Origin: Gavia stellata
Taxonomy: Eukaryota; Chordata; Aves; Gaviiformes; Gaviidae
NCBI RefSeq assembly: GCF_030936135.1
Contig: NC_082613.1
Location: 6,448,001-6,512,000, forward strand
Reading direction: 5' to 3'
Length of the DNA: 64,000 nucleotides
Every line of letters starts with the position of its first letter. The first letter of the stretch is position 1. The notes under the pieces were generated by a model, which saw only the letters and a list, made by a program, of their open reading frames with translations, had not been told where the DNA came from and did no database searches. Positions 47,101-59,686 of this stretch are shown in pieces. A program made the translations under genes and the position numbers.

Positions 47101-48887
47101 TTTGCCTTTTCTGTGACCTGTGCTGTTGCAGATGTTGCGGCAATGTTGGAAGTTGCCCCATAGCAGTGGGGTTGTGCCCATCACTCCCAAAGCCCAATGA
47201 AGGCTTTGCCTGCCTCTGTTACCAGCTCTCCTCTGCACCAGGCCCATGCAGCAACCTCAAACCACCATTTTAGATGTATTTTCCTGAAGAATGCTGGTGA
47301 AATGAGTGATAATGGGGCTCTGATGCTGAGGAGTCATCACAGGAGCATCCGGCTGCTGAGGTGCATATCCCATCCGTCCTGGGTAAAAATTAACTGATGC
47401 TTCATTAACTGCCAACAGCAAGGCTTGCTCGGGAGGTATCTCATCCTGGCTCGAAGCAGTGTTGGGTTGCCTCACCCCGGGCTGATGTCCACCAGAAGAT
47501 GAAATCAGCAGCAGGAGGGTTTTTTTCCACACCCTTAAAAGCATATTTCAGATAGTCTGTGCAAGCTTGTGATCAGACTCAGAGTGCTTGAACTGTCCCA
47601 GCAATCTGTTTCAAGTCAGAGCTAAGGGGGTTTTAATGATAAAAATACCCAGAGGAAGTGAAAGTGAACATCGGAGAAGCAGAGTATTCTGCAGGGGATT
47701 CTCTGCTTGCTTTAATTTTGTCTCAGCAAAACAGACTTGGGTTTTAGCATGGTGTACCACAGCATTTATGATGACTAGCTTTTTTTTTTTTTTAAACTTT
47801 TTTCTTAGGAATTGTGGCTAGTGCAGCTACATTTGTTCCATTTAGCCATTAAGTCCATTTCACTTCTCATCACTTCTCAAACAATACACAATTCCAATAT
47901 ATATAGAAATCATAACTGTAGCTTACAGAGAATTGTTTTGACCTGCAGGCGTGTATTATACCCAGCTGAAAGCAAAGGTCATCTTGGCTGAGACCCTGTC
48001 TGAAAGCTGGTCTGTTGCCTTGTAAGTGGTAGCTGGAGTACCCCTAATTATTGCAGCAAAATGCAGGTGTATAGTATGTTTTTTTCTCCTCTTTATACTT
48101 GCCAGTGCTTTGAACCATTTGTCTTCAGCAGTGGTACTCTATGTGGAAGGAAGAGCATTAATAAACTTTAGAGTAAGCATTTTATGAACTGTAGTATAGC
48201 TGTAAAAAGTAAGGAAGAGCATTTGAAGTATATCATAGCCTCGCCTTCCCTGCGGCCATTGTGAACCGTGGGTGTGTACAGAGGCTCAGCGCTCCCAGCG
48301 TCACCGTTGCCTCAAATAGCTCTCCCTCCTTGCAAAAATATTAATGAATTTTAAACCTGTGGGTGCCAGGTGTTTTGTTCATAGGCACTTGAGGAAGCTC
48401 TGAGCTTCACCTTTCTTGCAGCCGCTTCTGTCAAGCCGCGATCGTGGTCTTCGGTGGGAGAAGCAGGGTCAGGCGCCTCGGCAGCCGTGCCGGTGAGATG
48501 CCTCCGTGTCGGCACCAGCTGCCATTTTCATAAATTTTAGACACTTTAGAGCCCTGTCATCTTGGTGGCCAGGCGGCAGCCCAGTGTGGGCATCGAGGGC
48601 ACGTGCTGCCTTCCTCCGAAAAGCCCGCTGAGCAGGAGAGCGGCTGCAGCCTGCGCATCGTGGCATCCTATCATTCATTAACGTAACGCTATAATCTACT
48701 GTGAAACCCTTATTCAAGGCCACATGTGGTTTAAAGTGGCAAGCGAGTAACGAACTTGAAGAATGGGACGTGACAAGTGATTTTACTTGATCACGAATAT
48801 CCAGTTTCAGGATTGTGAGAATCTGGGGGAAAAATGCTTAGTTGCAAAACAGTTGCGCGCGTGCTGACTGGCTCCCAAAGCTGCAGC

Positions 48888-48895
48888 GTCTAGAC
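48888..48895. promoter_or_regulatory. Smad palindrome GTCTAGAC in intron 1
   Basis: An exact Smad-binding palindrome lies about 3.4 kb upstream of exon 2. The flanks do not repeat the TGCCC/TTTGTTATC word seen at the 34.5-kb and 37.8-kb sites, so this one may be coincidental. Confidence 0.25.
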
Positions 48896-51800
48896 AGAAA
48901 ATACAGAAAAGCAGGTTGTGTCACTTAAATGTGATGTCTGAACCTGTTAGTTTGAAACGTATTCTGGAATAAAAATTATGCAAAATTAAATTAGTGTGAC
49001 CTTACTTTGCATTTGGAGGCTGAATATGCCTGTCTTGTAAAGCCTAGTGCATTTATAACGCTTCCCTTGGGGAAAATTACATAGAGAAATGGAATGAGGT
49101 CTCTTCTAATTGAAAAGTGACAATGATTAGGAAGCCAAACACAAAATGTGTTGAGTATTTTTTTCTTGTTTTGTTGTGTGTGTGTGTTTTTAAGAATACC
49201 AGTAGGATTATAAATTATGTGCTTTGCAGTTTGGCTTGTTTTTCATTCCCCAAAGGCTTTTTATTAGCATAGCAGCTGAATTGCACTTGTATAATAACGT
49301 ATTAACTCAAAGTTTGGGTTTTTAATGATCTTTCTTCATTAGTTTGACTGAGCTGCTTGGATAAAATCTTACCGAGTATATCCAGCTTTCCAGTGTGTTG
49401 GGTTTTTTTCCCCATTCTGCAAATGAAGCCCATGAAGACAAGTTAAAGCAGAGGGAGAGTTGGCAGAAACTTCGGTGCCTCAAGTGCGTATGAGTCTCTT
49501 GAAACTTGAAAAGCACAAATTGAGCGTGTGGGACTTTTTTTGGTTTGGTTTGATTTTTATTTTATTTTTTCCAAAGGCCAGATTGGGCAACATGAGCGTT
49601 CTTAGGATTAAAGCTCATCTCAACATACCTGATGTGATTGCTTCTAGGCACTGCGAGGCTGCGCTGCTCCTCGCAGGCTGGGCTGGGGGTACAGCAAAAC
49701 TCAGGGCACTGTGTGCCCTCTGCTCTTCTCTGAGCTCCTGCTGCTGCGGAGAGCAGAGGTTCCCGGTGGGTTTGGCCTCCTCCTGTATGCATACAGCTTT
49801 GGGAAGAAATCTTAATTTCAGCACCAGAAGATGTGGGGGCTGATGCATTTCTCGTGTACAATACTTAAACATTCGAGCCCTCGTCTGTGTTGCAGGACAA
49901 GGGTAGATGTGCTCCGCTGCAGTGATTGAGCTGTTTGCTTCCCTGTGCTAATGAAGGAGATCAGAAAAGAGGAAGGCCATTGGGATGAAGAGACCAAAGT
50001 CCGAATGGGGGGAGCTGATGAGGTTTTACGGTTCAGACATGTTTTGCCAAACCCGTTTACAGAACATTACTTTGCAGCTTAATTGTTCTCCCTCCTCCCA
50101 CAAAGCGAGATACTAAAATTGCTCTTCTATTGGTAACACCACTGTGATTGCTGTAACCTGGCGAGCACCCGGGGGGGTCTGTGGGGCATCCAGTGCCTGG
50201 CTGGGGTGCCAGGGCTTCACCCCGCCAGTCGGGTGCTGGAGGTCAGCGGGGATGCTCTTAGTGCCTCTGGGTGCAGCTGGCAGGAGGACATGCCTTTGGG
50301 CTCCGTAGGGACACTCCCCTACATAAGGGGGATGCCGCGGGAAGAGAGGTTGTGCCTCCAGCACAGGGCAGCCCTGGCAGCTCTCCGGTCACATCACCGG
50401 TCGTTCCCACAGGCGAGCGGTGCCGCTGCTCTGGGGCTGGATCATAAATTGTCGGGAACGTGGTTTTTTCCAGGCTTTTCCCCTCACAGTGGCATTCGGG
50501 CACCTTGCTGGGCTTGCTGTGAAAGACCCAGAGCTTCTTTTTTAGGAAGATGCCTTTAGCTAAAAGGCATTTTTAAGGCAAAACTCCTTTACAACATTTG
50601 GCTTTTAATCCCTTTCTTCCCACTCCACGTGCAGTCTTCTAGTGTAGACGCAGCTGTGTTTTAGGGGTGCTGTAAGTATATGGGCTCCAAGTCACTCGTG
50701 CATCTAAGCTTAAGTGACAGATAAGGCTCCTGCTTTCAAGACATAATCTGTTCTTTGAAGGCGGTGGGCAGCGCTGGGTAAGCCAGTGCCATTGGGCAAT
50801 GGCAGAAATAGCTGCTGTTTAGCAGAATGAGCTGCGAGGTAACTGGCACCACTCACTACCTGGACTGTTTTCTTGACATTTATTTGCTTTTACTGGCACT
50901 TAAACACCACCTGCCAGGAGAAAACTTTCCATAAAAAAAAAAAAAGAATTAAATTTGCCTGACTCGGCAGAAGCCACCCCAGCTGGTACGGGTGGCGTGA
51001 TGCTGCCCTTCGAGGTATGATGGGTCTTCCTATGTATCTACAGATATATAGCGGGGAGTGTGTGTCTTTATAGATAAAATACAGATGGCAGCATCCATGA
51101 TAGCTTAGGGCACAGCTTTCCCAAACTGGATTTTTATAGCTGTCTCTACTGAGAAGCAAAGAAAGTTTAAATCCCCAGAACTATTGAATTTTGCTGGTCT
51201 GGCCCCTGTTTTACGATGAACACTGGAGTTGCTGCTGCCTGGTGCTGGGCACAGTGAGCCCTGGGCGCTGCTGGCACGAGGGGGCTTGGGGGGAGCGACT
51301 GAGTGGTTTGGGGATGGCGTCTGCTCTCTGGGTGCCAAATGCATGGAAATAATGACCCCAGCACTACGTTTGCCTCCAGTACTCAATTTTCCTGAGCCTC
51401 AAAGAGGTGTGAGGAATTATTTCCTTAGGAAATTTTAGAAGCGGCTTCTTACTGCCTCCTGCCAAGTGTCTCTGGAGTTAACTGGATAGTCTGTTGTTTG
51501 CTTGTCCTTGTTTGTTTGGAGGATTTTTGGCAGTTTTCCTTTATACCAGTTCAAGCCACTCAAGCTGCCACTGTCAGCTGGCCGAGCCCTGAGCCGAGGG
51601 ATGTCTGGAGCTTCGGGACGTGACCCCCATGGGCAGCTGCATCATGCCTGTCTGGCGTCTCACCGAAAAGCGGGAGACCTCCCCGCCTGCGCCCTGTGGC
51701 GGATGGGCTGGCGTCGGGGAGAGGGGGGCTGCCAGCACCGGTGGCTGCTGTGCTGTGCGGTGCCATGCCATGCCGCAGGCTCCCTGTGCCACTGTCCGAC

Positions 51801-52338
51801 CCCGGTGACAGAGGGGATGTGTCCCTGGTGTGAGGGTGTGCCGAGGAGGACTTCAGTCCAGTCCTCCCTGGAGGAAGGAGTGGTGGTGATGGGAAAAGAA
51901 TTGCAGAAATTTAGCTCGCATTTAGCTAAACTGTTTCATTAGGATGAATTATGCTGGCTCGTGGCTGAGCGAGGCATGCTCAGCACCGAGATGCTGCTGG
52001 TTTTGTACCCAGCGGTGAGGGCGTCCAGCACACTGCAGTTGGGATGGCAGTCGAGAAGTCCTGTCTGCATCGTAGCTTGGAAACACTCTGCTTTGTAGAC
52101 CGTCTTTAAAGATCCCTCCTAGAGACTCTTCTGTGGCACTGAGAAAGTGAATTAATGAGTTTTTTATTAAGTAAGTAGCTGGGCTCAAAGTGTGCAGAGC
52201 CCACGTGGGTATGTGCGAGAGCTTTATGGGGGGAAGGATGCAGCGGTGTCGTTGGCGCCTTGGCCAGATTAGTTCTTCTTGTGCTCAATTACATGGTGCT
52301 TTTTCTGGTGGCTTAAAGTCTGTCTGTCTCTCTTGCAG

Positions 52339-52493
52339 CGGAGTTGGAGTTTGTACAGATAATCATAATCGTGGTGGTGATGATGGTGATGGTGGTGGTG
52401 ATCACATGTCTGCTGAACCACTACAAACTCTCTGCACGATCCTTCATCAGCCGGCACAGCCAGGGGAGGCGGAGAGACGAGAACCTCTCATCA
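52339..52493 (+). CDS. PMEPA1: PMEPA1 coding exon 2 (residues 35-86, membrane helix)
   Basis: The exon opens with CG, which completes ACG (Thr35) with the last base of exon 1, and then reads [10 protein letters not shown]. The membrane helix spans about residues 40-60 (Ile/Val/Met-rich, ending ITCLL), followed by [20 protein letters not shown], a basic juxtamembrane stop-transfer segment on the cytosolic side. The exon ends TCA|GTAAGT, a perfect donor in phase 0. The acceptor is a pyrimidine tract ending CTCTTGCAG. M49 and M50 in the helix correspond to the start used by the known short isoform. The exon is nearly identical to mammalian PMEPA1, apart from small changes such as N61 for Ser. 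Confidence 0.98.
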
Positions 52494-55400
52494 GTAAGTC
52501 ACACCTTGCTCCTCCGACCCACGTCATCCTGCGCCATTTGCCAAATGATGTGACACTGGGGAAACGTTAGAGCCAAAGGCATTCGTTTGGGTCATGTTTG
52601 CCCATGTGCTGCTTGGCACTGCATGAAGAGACACCCTCCAGGTTGGGTCTTGGCATCATCTTCTGTGTCTCAGTTATGGGGGGGGGGGGGCTTTTAGGGA
52701 TGCCTCTGGCTCTTTAGGGTGCCGTATGTTGTAATATACGGACAGCCATAGCCTCTGCCTTTGCCCTGAGCTTTGCAATTTGGACTTTACATCAGTAAAG
52801 TAACTGCATGAGGCTGTTGTTGGCGTGTCGGGTTCCTGAAACCACCACGTACATTCAGCTGGTTGGGGTGCATATGCTTTGCCTTTAACAGCCCCAAACT
52901 ATAGTCTTTTGGCGGCTGCAGTTGGAGAGTCTCAGATGACTGTGTAAAACCTTACTGCCTGCCTTGAAGAGAACGGGAATTCCTGAAAGACTTTCTCCAG
53001 TTTTCACCAGTGGTGTTGCCGTTACTGTGGTGGAGGGGTCAGAAAACACTTGTCAGCCAGAGAAGCAGAAATCTCTCCCAGGGGATGCTCGAGAGGTTCC
53101 CTGTGTAACCGAGGCTCCCTGCTTCATAAAAGCCTTAAGAGAAACGTCCTTCTGATGGGGACTCAAGGGGGAGCCTCTCCAGCCTTGAGGCATCATTGGT
53201 TTATGCCGTTTCCTCAGATGCAGCAGCTCAGAGAGACTTACAAGAACCTATAGAGAAAAGACATCACATTTTCTTGGAGGGTGAGCATGTGCCATTCACC
53301 ACTGCCTGCATGGCTCTGTTTTCAGTGTAGGGATATCTTGTACTGATACTTTTTGGTTTTTTAACCTTCACCCTGAAGGATCCTGAAGGATCTTAAAGCT
53401 CTTTAAACTATTGAGCTTCAAGGTTACAGCTTTGCAGCCTCTCCTGAAGGCTTGCAGGGCAGGCTGAGCACACCAGTGCTGCCTTGTGGTGGTCTGCGTG
53501 GGGCCGTGCTTTCCTGTATCAAATCCATGCTCGCTGCAGGAAAAAGAACAAATGCTGGGATTGCTTTCTTTTTTCTGGTTTTTTTTTCTTCTATTTTTTC
53601 TTTTCGTTTATTTTTTTGAGAGAGAGATATCTAACATCTTTTATTAAATAAGTCTTCAGTACGGCGCTGTTGAGGCTGTCCAGCCAGCAGACGCCCAGGG
53701 CGCAGGCTGTCCCTCTGCTCCGTAGCTGCTCTTTTTGTCACACATTGCACACAGCAGACAAAGGTCCCTTATCAGACGCTCTGTGCCGAAGTGAGGAAGA
53801 CAGCCCTTGGGAAGGAGAGCTGTGCAAACCCCAAGCTCAGTTAAACCACCCTTCGTTTTGTGGGCGGTGGAGTGTGTCTCCGGAGGGCCCGGCGGTGAGC
53901 TCAGCTCGTGGTCGGTTATCGATGCGGTGCAACAAGACCAAAGTGCCGGGAGTGCGTGATCCCACGTTAAACCAGCCGGTGCGAGGGTGGTGATGGCTCA
54001 CGCACCTGACTGCTTGGGGGATCAGAGCTAAACTCCCTGCACGTATCCCGGCTCCTCCCAGAGTTACAGAAATCTTATGTCTCTTCTTGCCGTCCCGCGC
54101 ACCCGCTTTAAACAGCAGCAGAATGTGGGCATCCGAGCACATGAATTATTAAAAATAGCAGGAAGATTGTTTACCCTTTTTCAGATTTTTTTACTGTTTT
54201 GTCATGTCCAGAATGTTTTACTTAAACAATACCAAAATGTTTCATTTTACATTTTCAAAGCAATATCAGATCAAGCCATTTTTACTTTAATATACAAATT
54301 TCTGTTTTCTTAAGTGCCCTGGTTTTTATTTTCTTTAAAAAGAGGGAAGAAGGCTGACATGGAAAGAGAAGAGAAAATCGCATGGAGATTGAACAAAAAT
54401 TTAAGGCTGAATCAAAAATTGTTGACAGTTTAAAAAATAATGCCTTTTCCCCCTTCTTTTTTAAATTTCACCAGGCCAAAATTTCCAGCCATTTTTTTGC
54501 CCAGTCCCCACACTAAAACAGCTCCATTATTTATTCAGCCTTCAGATGCATCAGCGATTAAATGGCTTTTCAGCAAAGGTTTGCTGCTGCACCTCTGCTA
54601 GACCTCAGTGAGGATGCAGAGGCTTCAAAACCTTTCTCACAGCTAAGGCGAGAAATGTGAATGTAGCGTTTTGGGGGCTTTTTTCCCCCTCTTTATAATT
54701 CTTCCCCTTCTCCCTGCCCCTGTCTGTGCCGTGAGTGCAGCCGTCACCGATGGAGTGGCCGCCAAGCTTCCCTGTGGCCCGAGCGCCCTCCTGATGGGAC
54801 AGAGAAGCCCCTTGTGCGCTAAGCGGGAAGCTCGTTACAGTGGGATCAATCATCATAACGATCTTAAAGGTGGCTTCTTTCGGATTCAGCACAGCATGTC
54901 TTTTTGCAGAAACCAGCTCCAGTCTACACGAGCGCTGAAGGCTGGCAGGCAGAGGCTACGCTGAACTGGATACCAGTTTATGTTATTGCGCTGAACTGGT
55001 GTTGAGCTTTTTAAATCACGAACTTAATTTTGCTGTCGTGACCGCAGACGAGCACCGGAGCTGCATACACGCTTTTCATCTTTTGAAATATTAAAGTAGT
55101 TCATCCCATGGTCAGGATGCTGCTAAGTCTGCCGGAGTTGTCCTTTCTTGTTGTAGCTCAAAAATTACAACTGAAGGATAAATTAATTTCCCTAAAGGTT
55201 TTTTTTTAAATGCGGTTCTTGCTAGCAAGGAATTCTTGTACTACGTCATGTGTTTCTCTACCACTGTTCTCGTCATACTTAAACTCTGTTTCCTTACAAG
55301 AAGTACCTTTATTTTTCCAGAACTAAGACTATTTAAGAAATGCTGCTAAAAACTTTTTTGCAATAAGAAGGGCCCTGTCCCTGCACCTTTGGGACAGTGA

Positions 55401-58400
55401 TATCCCACTCCCCCAAGGAGAAGTGGTTTAAATGCAGTTTCCAAGCATACCTTTGGCCCCCAAAATGGAAAAGACAAGTCCTCCTGAAGGCTCAGAGACT
55501 TAATCTGCACTGTGCAGCTTTACAGAGAAAATTCTCTGACATTACTAAAACAAGTGGTTCTATAAAAGTCAAAGATTGATCTCTAAAAAGAAATTAAAAA
55601 GTAATTTTAGGTTCTGCAGTGAGTCCTGGAATACTTGTGGAGGCTTTTACAGCCGTATTGTTCCTCAGCAGCATCTCAGCTTTCATTTCAGAAAACCATA
55701 GCTTTCTAGAGTCAGCCATTGTTGAGATGAATTCAAGTCCTAAATAGTCCAAAAATCAGCGGTGAGTGAGGAGAGCCCCGAGGATGAGGATTTACAGCGG
55801 TGACGCTCCCTCATGGGGCAGCGCAGTTTTGCTTGGCTCAATGGGGCTGTGTAGCCATCCCATGGCCAAAGCGCAAAGGCTAAAAACGTGTGTGTTTTCT
55901 GTCTCTGAGGCTTTGCCCTCCTCTGACTACTGATTTCCAGTGATTTTTAATCCCACCATTGAGCTTTTAGGAGAAATGAGCCATTACCCTGATGGACTTC
56001 ACAGTAGTGTGTGAGGCAGGGGGTCGGTGTCGGGAAGTGGTGAGCGTGCTTGTGGTCGGTCAGCCGTGGGCATGTAAGCGTGTCCAGGTCAAGCCCTGGG
56101 CTCCCTGGAGAGGTGGTTAATAACAGCTGCAGAGATCCAGCTCCTACAGAAAATGGGTCTCCTGTCTGATCCTTATCTCTCTGCGGATCTCATTTTAATG
56201 GTGTTTCTGCTGGTTTGCTACTCTTGCATCCGCGTGTTGCCCGGAGCATCGTTCCTGGACCTCGTCTGTGCCAACAGATGAGTTAACATGTGAGCCAGGG
56301 TGGGATATTGGGTGCGGGCTTTGTGTGAGTGGGTCCTTAGGGGTAGGGGATGTTTGGGGTGGAGCAGCTCACGTAAGGGTGCGTATGTGCCCTCCCCATC
56401 GCCTGCCTCAGCGGGGAGCCCGGCTGAGCGCGGTGATGCTCTGTGCGCCGGGAAGCGCCGGGCTGCAGCCGCCCTCGTGGGAGCCAGCTGACATCACTCC
56501 CGGGAAAGGGGGAAGCAGATGGGATATTGCCATGGCACTGCCCACTGCCAAGTTAAATATAAAACATCTAGCAGAAGGCAGCGGGGTACTTGCCGCTCAG
56601 GAAGTCTGCCACAGGGGCATGGCAAAGTAAACACAATTTTCGGAGTGCTTCCCGCTCCTGCCTGCTGCTTTGGTGTCCTTCGGGATGAGATGAAGGGCTG
56701 GCAGCACGTGTGGCAGTGCTGGAAACCCTCCCTGTGCCCTTTGGTGTGAGCGCCGTGGCTGAGCAGGGGTTAGAGGCAAGGATTTGATCTGTGGCAGATG
56801 CAGTTCCTCTTGGGTCTTTTGGCTGCTGGGGGAATTTGACTGTAGACTATTCTGCAGGCAAGAAATACGTGTAAAAGGGACCAGACTAAACAGTTGATGC
56901 CTGTGTAAACAGTTGCATATTGAAGTCTCAAGGTCTGTATAAAACACGGTGGCGTTGCATTGCTCAGGAAGGGCTATGCGGCACACAGCTCAACCACTGA
57001 ATTCATTAGCTGTAGCTGGGGAGGATGCCAGCGTTGTGGCACTTAACCTCTGCTTCAAGGAGATGCTCCCTAAAAAACACTGAGAAGTGGGAAGACTCTG
57101 GGCCATCTCATTTCCATATAAATCATTGTTTTCCTTGCACTGGCAACAGGACCGCCTTGAGGTTTAAGTGCAGAGCTGAGCTTCAAAAACAGGAACCTGA
57201 TGGGATTCTCTCCATATCTGATGCCACGTGCGATGCCACAAGAGAAAATATATTCCAAGGTTGGGGAAAATAAAGAAGAAGAAGGGATGGGGGGGAAGGA
57301 GGCAGGGGTGGCTTCTTTGGAGATTTTAACACGGTGCTGGTGCTGCGTTACGGGCAGTCGGATGCATGTTGCGGGATGCTGGGGTGCCGAGGCTCCTGCA
57401 GCAGGGCTTAGAGCTGGCTCTGCCCATGGGGCACCCCCGGTCTGTCTGCTCTCGGAGGCGCTTTGGGGGCAGTGGAGATGCTGCTCAGCAAAGGTATGCA
57501 GCAATGTTTCCCCTTGCATGCTGCAGCCTGGTATGAGACCAGATGTGCTTCACAGCTGGGCGAGGTCCAGGGAGCATCAAACAGGCAAAATCCCTTCTGA
57601 CTTTATCAGCAAAGGTGTCTGTGGTGCTGTGGTACCACTGCAGCTTTTTACAGACTTTCACCGGGCACTGGGCTGCCCGGGCTGCCACCGCGGTTATTAC
57701 AGAAATGGGTATTTTCATAGTAGGAAAGTTTGTGGTTTGCTCATCTGGAGGGCCCTGCTGTGTAGGCTTTGGATGGGACACCTTAAAGGGAAAAAGGGGA
57801 AAAAGAAACACCCTTGGCATTTTTTTTTTTCCACTGGTGGTAAATACTTCTGCCTGTGCCTAGTGCCAGAACTGGAGATTCACCTGCAAGGAACTGAAGT
57901 GCCAGCTATTGCAGGTTACAGTTATGAGCCTTCTGGCTTGTTTTCCTCCGGCCCTGCCTGCCCCAGGGATGTTGCTGTGTGTGAATATTAGCAATATTTA
58001 AATATTTTAGTTCTTAAGGCAAAAGTGTCTAGGGTGAACTGTGTACGCTCAGAGTATCACCAGCAAATGGGAAGAACCTTTGCTTGTTTGTTTTGATCAT
58101 GAGTTGTAAACTAATCTCATGGTTTGGGGGAAATTGGCTTGTGGCTTTATCATGCCTGGGGTTGTTGGCGCCTTGGCTCAGATTGCAGGATCAGGGTGAT
58201 GCTTGCAGCGTAAGGAAGCCTCTAGACCACAATTCCTCAGTCTGTTGACGCCAAGGACCACTTATCCTTTTGGGGAAAAACTGCTCTAGAACCATCCTGT
58301 TGCTACAGATTTTTTGGGGTTTTTTTTCAGCCAAATCAAAATTAGGCTTAACATTTGGTTATTCACTTATTATCTTTATTTTCCCATGATTTCCTTGATT

Positions 58401-58982
58401 GTGTGCATCAGAATGTGGGTGTGAGGGTTTTCTTTTTTGTTGTTTTTTTTTTTAGAAAAAAATCTTGTCGTTACTTCATGGAGCATTTTCTGATGTCTTG
58501 TGAATCACCCGTGGCTCATGGATCACAAATTGAAAAATACTCCTCTGGCGTGTTTGAACCAGGGAGAGAAACATGCTGGGTGGATGTGGGTGGGAGGGGG
58601 GAAGTCTGCGAACGGGAGAGCGTTGGTTGCTGGTGTCGTTCTCATCATTCATTCTGTAAGTGATCTATTAAATATAAATGGAGGTGAAAACGGAGGGAAG
58701 TTTCAATCAGAAGTGTTGTTTTCAGTGGTAATGTGCTAATACCCGTATGATACCCAGCGTATATGATAATAGCTAGTACCCCTACCAGAGCTGGTTGCCT
58801 GCGTACAAGGGGGCACGTGCTGTGCGTTGCTGCAGCCAGGGCAGGAACGTGTTGACGGCAGCAGCAGCATCTTACCCGGGCTGTGGTGCAGGGTGAAACC
58901 TGGCACGAGCCCTTTGCAGAAGGAGCTTAACCACTGCTGGCAGTCAGACTCACTCTGCACTCTCTTCTCCTTTCCAATGCAG
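52494..58982 (+). other. PMEPA1: PMEPA1 intron 2 (6.5 kb, phase 0)
   Basis: The donor is GTAAGT at 52494 and the acceptor is CCAATGCAG ending at 58982. Notable contents are a G12 run near 52679-52690, a T-rich tract at 53570-53625, and a probable ancient hAT fossil around 58225-58545. Otherwise I see only unremarkable intronic sequence and no supported exon. Confidence 0.93.
58225..58545. mobile_element. Probable ancient non-autonomous hAT-like DNA transposon fossil
   Basis: The left end reads ATTCCTCAGTCTGTTGAC followed by GCCAAGGACCAC, and the right end reads GTGGCTCATGGATCAC followed by AAATTGAAAAATAC. Read as reverse complements they agree loosely over about 28 bases. Both resemble the 'ttctcaa...ggaccac' termini of Charlie-type hAT elements. 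The ends are degenerate, the boundaries approximate, and no transposase is present. Confidence 0.33.
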
Positions 58983-59036
58983 GAGGGAAGCCTGTGGCCT
59001 TCGGAAAGCACCGTGTCGGGGAACGGAATAGCAGAG
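58983..59036 (+). CDS. PMEPA1: PMEPA1 coding exon 3 (residues 87-104)
   Basis: This 54-nt phase 0/0 exon encodes [18 protein letters not shown]. It aligns with the human segment that follows the juxtamembrane region ([18 protein letters not shown]). The acceptor is TTTCCAATGCAG and the donor GAG|GTGAGG. Because it is a multiple of three, skipping it would remove 18 residues without a frameshift. It lies in the cytosolic tail and carries no recognised motif of its own. Confidence 0.97.
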
Positions 59037-59137
59037 GTGAGGGCGATGCGGGTGCGGGTGCCGCCGCCTTTTCCGCTGTCCCAGGCTGCAGTGCCTCACG
59101 CGTCTCTCCCGCTTTCTCTCTTTTTCCTCTCTTTCAG
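59037..59137 (+). other. PMEPA1: PMEPA1 intron 3 (101 bp, phase 0)
   Basis: This is a very short intron with donor GTGAGG and a long pyrimidine tract (CGCTTTCTCTC...CTCTCTTTCAG). The acceptor is followed by two further CAG triplets, making a CAGCAGCAG tandem acceptor at 59135-59143. Confidence 0.95.
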
Positions 59138-59686
59138 CAGCAGATCTACACCCCGCGACCCAGCGACCGCCTGGCAGTGCCATCCTTTCTGCAGAGGGAC
59201 CGCTTTAACAGATTCCAGCCAACCTACCCCTACATGCAGCACGAGATCGACCTGCCGCCCACCATCTCGCTGTCGGACGGCGAGGAGCCCCCCCCGTACC
59301 AGGGACCCTGCACGCTGCAGCTGCGAGACCCCGAGCAGCAAATGGAGCTCAACAGAGAGTCGGTCCGGGCCCCCCCCAACAGAACCATCTTTGACAGTGA
59401 CTTGATAGATAACTCCGTGTACGGGGGGCCGTGCCCCCCCAGCAGTAACTCTGGCATCAGCGCGACCTGCTATGGGAGCAATGGTAGGATGGAGGGACCG
59501 CCGCCGACGTACAGCGAGGTGATAGGGCACTACCCCGGGTCGACGTTTTACCAGCACCAGCAGAACAACAACGGGATGCCCTCCATCTTGGAGGGCAGCA
59601 GACTCCATCATTCACAAATCAATGGCCTTGAGAGCACAACCGCGTGGAACAAAGAGAAAGAGAAACAAAAAGGGCACCCCTTTTAA
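59138..59686 (+). CDS. PMEPA1: PMEPA1 coding exon 4 (residues 105-286, cytosolic tail, stop TAA)
   Basis: The exon encodes most of the cytosolic tail, starting [15 protein letters not shown]. Three interaction motifs are intact: PPPY at residues 155-158 (59288-59299), a PPNR Smad-interaction motif at 183-186 (59372-59383), and PPTY at 226-229 (59501-59512). In the family, the PY motifs recruit NEDD4-type HECT ubiquitin ligases and the PPNR motif binds Smad2/Smad3, keeping them from receptor activation. The protein acts on endosomal, Golgi and lysosomal membranes. The tail ends [12 protein letters not shown]. The stop TAA at 59684-59686 leads straight into an A-rich tract. The total length of 286 is one residue shorter than the human long isoform (287). 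The first CAG of the tandem acceptor best matches the human length. Confidence 0.98.
   Translation, partial: QQIYTPRPSDRLAVPSFLQRDRFNRFQPTYPYMQHEIDLPPTISLSDGEEPPPYQGPCTLQLRDPEQQMELNRESVRAPPNRTIFDSDLIDNSVYGGPCPPSSNSGISATCYGSNGRMEGPPPTYSEVIGHYPGSTFYQHQQNNNGMPSILEGSRLHHSQINGLESTTAWNKEKEKQKGHPF

Larger units (their letters stand above)
11862..52338 (+). other. PMEPA1: PMEPA1 intron 1 (40.5 kb, phase 1)
   Basis: The donor is A|GTAAGT at 11862 and the acceptor is TCTCTCTTGCAG ending at 52338. The intron fills most of the window and I recognise no confident exon in it. It contains GC-rich, CpG-containing pockets (roughly 14480-15160, 28180-29040, 38650-39110 and 39690-40300), two CR1 3' fragments, a MIR-like fossil, a 2-kb minisatellite, and exact Smad palindromes at 34550, 37829, 38072 and 48888. 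Other long stretches (15200-24000, 29900-32300, 41000-48800, 49000-52300) show only ordinary non-coding sequence to my eye. Short open frames throughout are not supported by homology or splice structure. Confidence 0.9.

Noticed and set aside
52269-52457. Antisense frame with a long His run and Asp/Tyr residues
   Set aside because: It is the reverse complement of the GGTGATGATGGTGATGG-type codons for the PMEPA1 membrane helix, a pure shadow of exon 2.
59096-59611. 171-codon minus-strand frame opposite exon 4
   Set aside because: It is a shadow of the GC-rich PMEPA1 exon 4. It has no homology, and the plus-strand frame is clearly the coding one.
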